Source: Rhizobium sp. AQ_MP
GTDB taxonomy: Bacteria > Pseudomonadota > Alphaproteobacteria > Rhizobiales > Rhizobiaceae
Assembly (NCBI RefSeq): GCF_014237835.1
Contig: NZ_JACJVI010000003.1
Location: 310,001 to 374,000, forward strand
Direction of reading: 5' to 3'
DNA: 64,000 nt
In this document: positions 40,012 through 48,497 of the stretch, piece by piece
Position numbering within the stretch: position 1 is the stretch's first letter
Layout: the number at the start of each line of letters is the position of its first letter
Notes under the pieces: model-generated
Databases searched by the model: none
The model's input: the letters and a program-made list of their open reading frames with translations, nothing else
What the model was told of the DNA's origin: nothing
Program-made: the position numbers and the translations under genes

Positions 40012-41229
40012 TCAGCCCTTGGCCGGTGCGAAGGCCTTTACGTCGGCATGCTCCGCCGCCATCTGCAGATGCAGCCGTTCGCCGGTATAGGGCGTGTGCC
40101 TGGCGATGACCTCGTGGTTCAGTTCGATGCCCAGGCCCGGTTCGCGGGACGGGATGAGATAGCCGTCGTCGAAGCCGAGCTTTGTCTTAAGCACCTCGGC
40201 ATGGAAGCCGCCGAAATCCATGATCGCCTCGTGGATCAGGAAGTTCGGGCAGGTCGCCGCAAGCTGGATCGAGGCGGCTGCCCCGACCGGGCCGTTATAG
40301 AGGTGGGGCGCGATCTGCGCATAAAAGGTTTCGGCCATCCCGGCGATCTTCTTCGCCTCCAGCAAGCCGCCGACGCGAGCGACATTCATCTGCAGTATGG
40401 AGGCAGAGCCAAGCTGCAATACTCTCTGGAATTCGTATTTCGTCGTCAGGCGCTCACCCGTCGAGACGGGGATGGACGTGGCGCGAGCGACTTCCGCCAT
40501 TGCGGCTTCCTGGCCGGGCGGAACAGGTTCCTCGAACCAGAGCGGGTCGTATTTCTCCAGCCGCTTGGCCAGTCGGATTGCCGACGACGGCACCATCTGG
40601 CCATGGGTGCCAAAGAGGATGTCGGCGCGGTTGCCGATGGCATCACGGATCTTGCGGCAAAACTCCTCGCAGCGATCCATGACAGGTAGGGAGAGCTGAT
40701 GACCGGAATAGTTGGTATAGGGGCCGGCCGGGTCGAATTTCAGCCCGGTAAATCCGGCCTCGACCATGCGGATCGCCTCTTCGGCGGCGAGATCCGGATC
40801 GTTGTAGTCATATTCGCCGGCTGAATTCTTCGGATAGAGATAGGTATAGGCGCGCAGCTTGTCGTGGACCGGGCCGCCGAGCAGATCGGCGACCGGGCGT
40901 CCCGCCGCCTTGCCGATGATGTCCCAGCAGGCGATTTCGAGACCGGAGATGATCCCGACCATGGTCGGGTCGGGCCGCTGGGTGAAGCCGCTCGAATAGG
41001 CGGCGCGCCAGAAGCGCTCGATCTGGTGCGGATCGTGACCTTCGAGATAGCGGGTGAAGACTTCTTCGACGAGAACCGCGATGCCAGAGGGGTGGAAGGC
41101 GGTCGAATAGATTTCGCCGACGCCCTTGATGCCGCAGGCCGTCTCCAGCTCGACGAAGATCCAGTACATACCGCCAATATGCGGTGCGGGCGTTGCGACG
41201 ACGTGTGTCTTGAGCGAAGCGACTTTCAT
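40012..41229 (-). CDS. Mandelate racemase/enolase-superfamily dehydratase-like protein
   Basis: This 405-residue protein has the N-terminal capping domain (about 1-125, with SGLEIACWDIIGKAAGRPV) and the C-terminal barrel. Ligand or catalytic candidates are LKFDP (about 163-167), WFEEPVPP (Glu233/Glu234), TGERL (Glu259) and APHLYNGPVG (His309). At the first metal-ligand position, where ManD-like enzymes have Asp in a DFHGR-type motif, it reads FGTHGQM (about 206-212). His209 is kept but Asp is not, though Asp203 is nearby. It is most like sugar-acid dehydratases, but the substrate is unknown. The start at 41229 (MKVASLKTHVV) is chosen over an upstream ATG that lacks family similarity. Confidence 0.85.
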   Translation of the reverse strand: MKVASLKTHVVATPAPHIGGMYWIFVELETACGIKGVGEIYSTAFHPSGIAVLVEEVFTRYLEGHDPHQIERFWRAAYSSGFTQRPDPTMVGIISGLEIACWDIIGKAAGRPVADLLGGPVHDKLRAYTYLYPKNSAGEYDYNDPDLAAEEAIRMVEAGFTGLKFDPAGPYTNYSGHQLSLPVMDRCEEFCRKIRDAIGNRADILFGTHGQMVPSSAIRLAKRLEKYDPLWFEEPVPPGQEAAMAEVARATSIPVSTGERLTTKYEFQRVLQLGSASILQMNVARVGGLLEAKKIAGMAETFYAQIAPHLYNGPVGAAASIQLAATCPNFLIHEAIMDFGGFHAEVLKTKLGFDDGYLIPSREPGLGIELNHEVIARHTPYTGERLHLQMAAEHADVKAFAPAKG

Positions 41230-41271
41230 GGATGCCCCCGATGAAGGATTCTTGAGCCGGCTAATCGGCAA

Positions 41272-42696
41272 TCAGTGCTTGAGGATGACGAGGCGGGTCT
41301 GGGTGAATTCCAGCATGCCGTGCTTGCCGTCGTCGCCGCCGAGGCCGGAGCGCTTCCAGCCGGCATGGTAGCCCTGGTAGGGATCGGCCGGGAAGCGGTT
41401 GATGTAGAGTTCGCCCGCCTCGATCTCGTTCGCGGCCTTCATCACCTTGCGGTAGTTCTCGGTGAAGACGACGGAGGCGAGGCCGAACTGGTGGTCGCTG
41501 GCCATGTCCAATGCCTCGTCGAAATCGGTGTAGGGGATCACGGCGAGCACCGGGCCGAAGACTTCCTCCTGGACGATCTCCATGTCCTGGCGGCAATCGG
41601 AGAGCAGGGTCGGCGGATAGAAATAGCCGTCGCCTGCGGGCAGGAAGCCGCCCGTTTCGATGACGGCGCCGTCGGCCTTGGCCCGTTCGACCATGTGATG
41701 AACCCTGAGACGCGCTGCGGCATTCGCCAGCGGCCCCATGCGGGTCGGATCCTCGGCGCGATCGCCATAGTGGCGGCGTTCGAAAGCGTCCTTGAGCTTG
41801 GCGAGAAGCGTGCCATGCACGGAGGCATGCACGTAGAGACGCTCGACGGAGGTGCAGACCTGGCCGCAATGGGCCGTCTTTGCCGCGAGCACGCTTTTCG
41901 TTACCACGTCGAGATCGGCATCCGGCTCGACGATGACGGGTGTCTTGCCGCCGAGTTCCAGCGATGGCTTGGCGATATTGACCTTGCAATAGTCCAGGAC
42001 CGTCTGACCGGCGGCGACGCTGCCGGTCAGGGTGATCATGCCGACCTCGCGTCGGGTCGACATCACCTGGGCCACGTCGTGGCTCATGGCCATGATGCTG
42101 ACGAGGCCTGCGGGAAGGTCGGCTTCCCTGATCGCTTCGGCAAAAACGAAGGCCGAGGTCGGGGTGTTGTTGCTGGGGCGCACGACCACGGCGTTGCCGG
42201 TGATCAGAGCCGGCGCGATCTTGCGGACCAACGTATAGATCGGAAAGTTGAAGGGGATCAGGCAAGCGACGACGCCGATCGGTGCTCGCTTCAGCATCAG
42301 GGTTTCGTCCGGCGTGTCGCTCTCGATCACCTCGCCCTCGACGCGGCGCGCCCATTCGGCGTGGTAGCGCATCAGTTCCACGCCATAACCTGTTTCGGCC
42401 ACGGCGTCGTCAAGGCTCTTGCCGGACTCCTGGGCCAATGCAGCGCCGATCTTCTGCTGATGGCGCTCGACGGCGTCGGCCAGCCTGCGCAGCGCATTAC
42501 CCCGCTCGATGGCCGGCAGGCGGCCCCAGGGCTTCTGGGCTGAGGCAGCGGCCTCCACCGCCTCGATGACATCGGCTTCCGTCGCCGCCGTCACCGAAGC
42601 AAAGACCTGGCCCCTGGCCGGGTTCTTCACCTCGATCGTCTGGCGGGTACCGGTCTCGCGAAAGGACCCGGCGATGAAGTTCTGGAAGGTGGTCAT
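41272..42696 (-). CDS. NAD(P)-dependent aldehyde dehydrogenase (AldA-like)
   Basis: This 474-residue protein is a normal-length aldehyde dehydrogenase. It has the IPFNFPIYTLVRKIAPAL segment, the cofactor loop LTGSVAAGQTV and the catalytic Glu in VELGG-type context, here SLELGGKTPVIV. The catalytic Cys lies in AKTAHCGQVCTSVERLYV, and EEVFGPVLAVIPY is conserved. It resembles lactaldehyde/glycolaldehyde dehydrogenase. The start MTTFQNFIAGSF is preferred to an upstream in-frame ATG. It lies between the LysR gene (102 bp upstream) and the enolase-superfamily gene (42 bp downstream). Confidence 0.92.
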   Translation of the reverse strand: MTTFQNFIAGSFRETGTRQTIEVKNPARGQVFASVTAATEADVIEAVEAAASAQKPWGRLPAIERGNALRRLADAVERHQQKIGAALAQESGKSLDDAVAETGYGVELMRYHAEWARRVEGEVIESDTPDETLMLKRAPIGVVACLIPFNFPIYTLVRKIAPALITGNAVVVRPSNNTPTSAFVFAEAIREADLPAGLVSIMAMSHDVAQVMSTRREVGMITLTGSVAAGQTVLDYCKVNIAKPSLELGGKTPVIVEPDADLDVVTKSVLAAKTAHCGQVCTSVERLYVHASVHGTLLAKLKDAFERRHYGDRAEDPTRMGPLANAAARLRVHHMVERAKADGAVIETGGFLPAGDGYFYPPTLLSDCRQDMEIVQEEVFGPVLAVIPYTDFDEALDMASDHQFGLASVVFTENYRKVMKAANEIEAGELYINRFPADPYQGYHAGWKRSGLGGDDGKHGMLEFTQTRLVILKH

Positions 42697-42780
42697 GGCA
42701 GGCGCTCCGGCAACGGACAGTCTGCTGCCAGTAGGAAGTCGCTCCATCTGCTTCGCAAGCGACTTATTGTCGGGTTGAGC

Positions 42781-42795
42781 ATTCCTAAAAGGAAT
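42781..42795 (-). promoter_or_regulatory. Candidate LysR operator upstream of the aldehyde dehydrogenase operon
   Basis: ATTCCTAAAAGGAAT is an inverted repeat of the form ATTCC-N5-GGAAT and contains the T-N11-A core of LysR-type binding sites. It lies between the lysR stop and the aldehyde dehydrogenase start, 85 bp before that start codon, which is a suitable place for activation. Binding is inferred. Confidence 0.5.
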
Positions 42796-42798
42796 GTT

Positions 42799-43725
42799 TC
42801 AGGCGTGCGCCTGCTTCAGCGGTGGCAGCGAGCTCTCGCTGATCTCACGACTCAGCCAGCGCCTCAGCGCCTCGACATGGGGAGACAGCGTCCGGTCGGT
42901 GCGAGTCACCAGCCAGTAGGATTCATGGCCCTCCACCTCGACATCGAGCACCTGGGTGAGTGCGCCCGTCTGCATCAGCGGTGTGACCATCGAGCGATCG
43001 GCGACGGCGACACCCAGCCCGTTGCAGGCGGCTTCGATGACGAGATCCAACAGGTCGAATTCCAGTCCGCCCTGCGTGTCGGTCTCTTGAAGGCCTGCCG
43101 CATCCAGCCAGCGCTGCCAGGTGAGATAACGCTGGTCGGCAGAGGCGAGCACATGCAGGAAGGTGAAGCGGGAGAGATCGATCGCTTCGCCATGCCTCAT
43201 CCCTTCCATCAGGTGTGGGGCGCAGACGGCGATATGGCGTTCGGTAAACAGCCGTTCCGACTTGAGGCTCGGCCACTCGCCATTGCCGAACCGGATGGCG
43301 CAATCCAGCATGCCGCGTTCGGAAAGATTGTCCTCGAGATCGGTGGTGATGCTTAGATCGACGTCAGGCAGGAAGGCCCTGAGGCTCATCAGCCGTGGCA
43401 TCAGCCACCGCTTGGCAAAGGTCGGCGGAACGTTGATACGCAGGCGGCGCAGATTGCTCTTCTCGCGGATGTTGCGAACCGTCATCTCCACCGTGTGGAA
43501 AGCCTGCTGCAGCGAAGCGAGCAGTTCGGCGCCGGAGGGGGTCAGCTCCAGGTGATGATGCCGGCGAATGACCAGTGTCTCGCCGAGCTGTTCTTCGAGA
43601 TTGCGCACCTGTCGGCTGACGGCGCTCTGGGTGAGGTTCAGCAATTCGGCAGCACGCGTGAAGCTGCGCGTCTGGCCGACGACCTCGAACACCTTCATTG
43701 CAGACAGGGCGGGCAGCCGTCTCAT
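42799..43725 (-). CDS. LysR-family transcriptional regulator (GcvA-like)
   Basis: This 308-residue regulator has an N-terminal winged HTH (FEVVGQTRSFTRAAELLNLTQSAVSRQVRNLEEQLG, of which AAELLNLTQSAVSRQV is the recognition region). A co-inducer domain follows with the LRINVPPTFAKRWLMPRL segment typical of GcvA-type members. It is transcribed toward the aldehyde dehydrogenase gene and probably controls that operon through the palindrome just after its own stop codon. The start MRRLPALSAMKVF is chosen by family length; an ATG 18 codons upstream is unlikely. Confidence 0.88.
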   Translation of the reverse strand: MRRLPALSAMKVFEVVGQTRSFTRAAELLNLTQSAVSRQVRNLEEQLGETLVIRRHHHLELTPSGAELLASLQQAFHTVEMTVRNIREKSNLRRLRINVPPTFAKRWLMPRLMSLRAFLPDVDLSITTDLEDNLSERGMLDCAIRFGNGEWPSLKSERLFTERHIAVCAPHLMEGMRHGEAIDLSRFTFLHVLASADQRYLTWQRWLDAAGLQETDTQGGLEFDLLDLVIEAACNGLGVAVADRSMVTPLMQTGALTQVLDVEVEGHESYWLVTRTDRTLSPHVEALRRWLSREISESSLPPLKQAHA

Positions 43726-43735
43726 GATCCCTTGA

Positions 43736-44827
<1,092 letters not shown>

Positions 44828-44912
44828 GCAGCACAGCCTATATGTTAAGTGATCGCGCAACAGGGCTCCCTTTGCTTCCAAAGAACAGAACCTTCCACAA
44901 CTGGACCTCGTC

Positions 44913-45278
44913 ATGAATGAAACGCCGCCACTCACACCAGAGGCTTTAGAGGACTTCCTCTCGAAGGCGCGCGCCGCTAGCGGACTGCTGAAGGCATTGT
45001 CGCATGAGACGCGGCTGCTGATGCTCTGCATCCTGTGCCAGGGCGAAAAGTCTGTCACGGAGATCGAGCAGTTCCTCGGCATCCAGCAGGCCGTCGTTTC
45101 TCAGCAGCTCGCGCGTTTGAGAAGCGACAATGTCGTGCAGACCCGCCGCGAAGGACGACAGATCCATTACCGGATCGCCGATCCGCAACTCGCCGAACTG
45201 ATTTCCGTGCTCTACAAGATGTATTGCGGGCCTACGCCCGTGACGCGTGATGTCGAGAGTGCGCTGACCGACGCCTGA
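44913..45278 (+). CDS. ArsR-family regulator with a BigR/SqrR-like cysteine pair
   Basis: This 121-residue winged-helix protein has the ArsR core ALSHETRLLMLCILCQGEKSV and the recognition helix QAVVSQQLARLRSDNVV, then QIHYRIAD. Cys39 (in LLMLC) and Cys105 (in YKMYCGP) are 66 residues apart, the same spacing as the sulfide-sensing pair Cys41/Cys107 of SqrR and close to BigR. A third Cys is at 42. A thiol-persulfide or redox switch is therefore plausible; a metal-binding ArsR with CxC in helix 3 is not supported. It lies 30 bp upstream of a LysR gene. Confidence 0.82.
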   Translation: MNETPPLTPEALEDFLSKARAASGLLKALSHETRLLMLCILCQGEKSVTEIEQFLGIQQAVVSQQLARLRSDNVVQTRREGRQIHYRIADPQLAELISVLYKMYCGPTPVTRDVESALTDA

Positions 45279-45308
45279 GTTCGTCGGCACCGGCGAGGGG
45301 CATGAGGT

Positions 45309-46247
45309 ATGATCGACAAGCTGGAATTCTTCATCGCGCTCGCCCGCCAGCAGCATTTCGGACGTGCCGCGGAAGAGTGCGGCGTGACGCAGCCGACGTT
45401 GTCTGCCGGCATACGCCAGCTCGAAGAGCAGCTCGGCGTGATGCTCGTGCAGCGCGGTTCCCGCTTTCTCGGCCTCACCCCGGAAGGCCAGCGGGTGCTC
45501 GAATGGGCGCGACGGATCGTTGGCGATACCCGTACCATGCGCGAGGAGATGCGGGCGGCGCGCCGGGGTCTGGCGGGTCACATTCGCTTGGCCGCCATTC
45601 CCACCGCGCTTGCCATGGTGCAGAAGCTCACCGAACCCTTCCAGACCCGCCATCCGGACGTCACCTTTTCCGTCCTGTCGCGCACCTCGCTGCAGGTTTT
45701 GAGCCTCTTGGAAAACCTCGAGATTGACGCCGGCATCACCTATCTCGACAACGAGCCGCTCGGGCGCGTCACCAGCGTGCCGCTCTACTCCGAACGCTAT
45801 CACCTGATTACGGCTGTCGGCACGCCGCTTGCTGATTGCGATAGCGTCACTTGGAGCGAGGTGGCCGATCTCAGGCTCTGTCTCTTGACCGCCGACATGC
45901 AGAACCGGCGGATCATCAACCAACATCTGGCAGAGGCCGGGGTGACGCCGAAGCCGACGCTCGAATCCAATTCGATGATCGTGCTTTTCTCCCATATCCG
46001 GACCGGCAAATGGGCCTCGATCATGCCGAAGAATGTCGCGGAATCCTTCGGCTTCGGCGAGGAGATCCGGATGGTCCCGATCACCGCACCCGAGGCCGAG
46101 CATCTGGTCGGCCTGGTCGCCACCCATAGGGAGCCCTTTACGCCGCTGGTCTCGGGCTTGCTGCACGAGGCACGACTTCTGGCGGCCTCTCAAGCCTTCG
46201 ATAGAAATCTTCTATCAAGCGACGGAAGCGCTGTATTGACCTCCTAA
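45309..46247 (+). CDS. LysR-family regulator of formate dehydrogenase (FdsR-like)
   Basis: This 312-residue regulator has an N-terminal HTH (FIALARQQHFGRAAEECGVTQ then PTLSAGIRQLEEQLG) and a C-terminal effector domain of OxyR-like order (IRLAAIPTALAMVQKL). It lies directly upstream of fdsGBA-fdhD-fdsD on the same strand, as FdsR does in Cupriavidus, so control of that operon is inferred. A perfect palindrome, GATAGAAATCTTCTATC, lies inside its own last codons, 98 bp before fdsG. Confidence 0.88.
   Translation: MIDKLEFFIALARQQHFGRAAEECGVTQPTLSAGIRQLEEQLGVMLVQRGSRFLGLTPEGQRVLEWARRIVGDTRTMREEMRAARRGLAGHIRLAAIPTALAMVQKLTEPFQTRHPDVTFSVLSRTSLQVLSLLENLEIDAGITYLDNEPLGRVTSVPLYSERYHLITAVGTPLADCDSVTWSEVADLRLCLLTADMQNRRIINQHLAEAGVTPKPTLESNSMIVLFSHIRTGKWASIMPKNVAESFGFGEEIRMVPITAPEAEHLVGLVATHREPFTPLVSGLLHEARLLAASQAFDRNLLSSDGSAVLTS
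46200..46216 (+). promoter_or_regulatory. Candidate LysR operator for the fds operon
   Basis: GATAGAAATCTTCTATC is a perfect 7+3+7 palindrome containing ATAG-N7-CTAT, the half-site spacing of OxyR/LysR binding sites. It sits in the 3' end of the upstream lysR gene, with a TTGACC that could be a -35 element 20 bp later. Binding is inferred. Confidence 0.5.
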
Positions 46248-46313
46248 GCCCTGTCCCATCATCATCTCGCGATGAACGACCCTGCCAGAGCTCGGCAGGT
46301 GAGGAGGACAAGC

Positions 46314-46793
46314 ATGAACATTCGTGTGGCTGCGGACGACGTCTCCGCCCGCATATCGGCTGTGATCGCCGAACTGCAGCATCTGGAGGGTCCAATGCTG
46401 CCAATCCTGCACCGCGTGCAGGAGGAATTCGGCTACATCCCGGAGGTCGCCAAGCAGATCATCGCCAGCGCGCTGAACCTGTCGCGCGCCGAGGTGCATG
46501 GCGTCATCACCTTCTACCACGATTTCCGCGCCCAACCGGCCGGGCGGCATGTGCTGAAGCTCTGTCGCGCCGAGGCTTGCCAGTCGATGGGCTGCGAGCC
46601 TCTGGCGGAGACGATCAAGGCGAAGCTGGGCATCGACTGGCACGAGACCACGCCCGACGGTGCCGTCACCCTGGAACCCGTCTTCTGTCTCGGCCTCTGT
46701 GCCCAGGCGCCGGCTGCCATGCTCGACGGTGAGCTGCATGCCCGCCTCGACGAGCACTGTCTTAGCGACATTCTGGCGGAGGTGCGCTCATGA
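46314..46793 (+). CDS. fdsG: NAD-dependent formate dehydrogenase gamma subunit
   Basis: FdsG is a NuoE-like [2Fe-2S] protein of the soluble NAD+-dependent formate dehydrogenase. The 159-residue protein has the order MLPILHRVQEEFGYIPEVA, VHGVITFYHDF and Cys ligands in KLCRAEACQSMGC and PVFCLGLCAQAP. The start MNIRVAADDV is preceded by GAGGAGGA, which decides against an upstream in-frame ATG. The stop overlaps the fdsB start by 4 bp. Confidence 0.94.
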   Translation: MNIRVAADDVSARISAVIAELQHLEGPMLPILHRVQEEFGYIPEVAKQIIASALNLSRAEVHGVITFYHDFRAQPAGRHVLKLCRAEACQSMGCEPLAETIKAKLGIDWHETTPDGAVTLEPVFCLGLCAQAPAAMLDGELHARLDEHCLSDILAEVRS

Positions 46794-48346
46794 GCGTGAC
46801 CGTCTTCGTCCCCCGTGATGCGGCGGCCCTTGCCGTTGGTGCCGACAAGGTGGCGGCTGCCATCGAGCGCGAAGCCAGGGCGCGCGGCAGGGATGTCACC
46901 ATCGTGCGCAATGGCTCACGCGGCATGCTGTGGCTGGAAGTGCTGGTCGAGGTCCGCACCGATCACGGCCGCGTCGCCTATGGTCCTGTCAAGGCTTCCG
47001 ATGTGCCATCGCTCTTCGAAGCCGGCTTCCTTGATGGCGGCGAGCACCCGCTCGGTCATGGCCTGACCCACGACATCCCCTTCCTCAAGGGGCAGACGCG
47101 GCTCACCTTCGCCCGCTGCGGCGTTACCGATCCGCTGTCGCTCAATGACTACCGCCACTATCAGGGCCTCAAGGGTCTTGCCAATGCCATCGCCATGGCG
47201 CCGGCCGAGATCGTCAAACAGGTCACCGACAGCGGCCTGCGCGGTCGCGGTGGTGCCGGCTTCCCGACCGGCATCAAATGGAAGACGGTCGCGGACGCGA
47301 AGGCCGACCAGAAATACATCGTTTGCAATGCCGACGAGGGCGATAGCGGCACCTTTGCCGACCGGATGATCATGGAGGGTGATCCCTTCGTGTTGATCGA
47401 AGGCATGGCGATTGCGGGTATGGCGGTGGGTGCCACCAAGGGCTATGTCTATACCCGCTCCGAATATCCGCATGCCATCGCCATCATGGAAGAGGCGATC
47501 CAGATCGCGCGGCGCGAAGGCATCCTCGGCGCCTCGGTGATGGGTTCCCCTTACGCCTTCGACATGGAAGTGCGCATGGGCGCCGGCGCCTATGTCTGCG
47601 GCGAGGAAACCTCTCTGCTCAACTCGCTGGAAGGAAAGCGCGGCGTTGTCAGAGCCAAGCCGCCGCTGCCCGCGCTTCAGGGCCTGTTCGGCAAGCCGAC
47701 CGTCGTCAACAATGTCATGTCGCTCGCCTCTATCCCTGTCATCATGGACCGTGGTGCTACGTTCTACCGCGACTTCGGCGTCGGCCGTTCGCATGGCACG
47801 ATCCCGATCCAGCTCGCCGGCAATTTGAAGCATGGCGGCCTCTATGAGACCGCCTTCGGCCTGCCGCTCGGCCAGCTGATCAACGAGATCGGCGGCGGCA
47901 CGATCTCCGGGCGTCCGGTCAAGGCCGTGCAGGTGGGCGGTCCGCTCGGCGCCTATTTCCCGCCTTCGCTGTTCGACACGATCTTCGACTATGAGGCCTT
48001 CACCGCTGCCGGTGGCCTGATCGGCCATGCCGGTGTCGTGGTCTTCGACGATACGGCCGATATGCTGAAACAGGCGCGCTTTGCCATGGAGTTCTGTGCG
48101 GTCGAAAGCTGCGGCAAGTGCACGCCCTGCCGCATCGGCTCGACGCGCGGCGTAGAGACGGTCGACAAGATCGCCCGCGGTATAGAGCCGGAGAAAAACA
48201 AGGTGCTGCTGGAAGACCTTTGCAACACCATGAAATTCGGTTCGCTCTGCGCGCTGGGCGGATTCACGCCTTATCCGGTGATGAGCGCGATGACGCATTT
48301 CCCAGAAGATTTTGTGCCGGCACCGGTTCGGGAGGCTGCGGAATGA
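46790..48346 (+). CDS. fdsB: NAD-dependent formate dehydrogenase beta subunit
   Basis: FdsB binds FMN and NAD and passes hydride from the iron-sulfur chain. The 518-residue protein has an N-terminal thioredoxin-like domain (about 1-110) and a NuoF-like part with GRGGAGFPTGIKWK, CNADEGDSGTFADR and GAYVCGEETSLLNSLEG. The C-terminal [4Fe-4S] motif is ESCGKCTPCRIGSTRG. The gap to fdsA is 151 bp and holds two palindromic repeats. Confidence 0.95.
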   Translation: MSVTVFVPRDAAALAVGADKVAAAIEREARARGRDVTIVRNGSRGMLWLEVLVEVRTDHGRVAYGPVKASDVPSLFEAGFLDGGEHPLGHGLTHDIPFLKGQTRLTFARCGVTDPLSLNDYRHYQGLKGLANAIAMAPAEIVKQVTDSGLRGRGGAGFPTGIKWKTVADAKADQKYIVCNADEGDSGTFADRMIMEGDPFVLIEGMAIAGMAVGATKGYVYTRSEYPHAIAIMEEAIQIARREGILGASVMGSPYAFDMEVRMGAGAYVCGEETSLLNSLEGKRGVVRAKPPLPALQGLFGKPTVVNNVMSLASIPVIMDRGATFYRDFGVGRSHGTIPIQLAGNLKHGGLYETAFGLPLGQLINEIGGGTISGRPVKAVQVGGPLGAYFPPSLFDTIFDYEAFTAAGGLIGHAGVVVFDDTADMLKQARFAMEFCAVESCGKCTPCRIGSTRGVETVDKIARGIEPEKNKVLLEDLCNTMKFGSLCALGGFTPYPVMSAMTHFPEDFVPAPVREAAE

Positions 48347-48361
48347 GCTTCGTTTCTCTTT

Positions 48362-48480
48362 CGTCATCCTCGGGCTTGTCCCGAGGATCTACCGACTTTG
48401 CCAGACGGGGTACGTTCACAACTGAACCGGCTCCCAAAATTCAGACGCAGCAGATCCTCGGGACAAGCCCGAGGATGACG
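48362..48480. repeat. Pair of inverted palindromic repeats between fdsB and fdsA
   Basis: A 29 bp arm (48362-48390) is the perfect reverse complement of 48452-48480. Each arm is itself a hairpin with a 9 bp stem (ATCCTCGGG with CCCGAGGAT) and a 5 nt loop, so the element is a REP pair similar to bacterial interspersed mosaic elements. A central segment of 61 bp separates the arms. Similar palindromes are, from memory, frequent in rhizobial genomes; copy number here cannot be judged from one window. Confidence 0.9.
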
Positions 48481-48497
48481 GCGGAAAGGTAAGCGCC

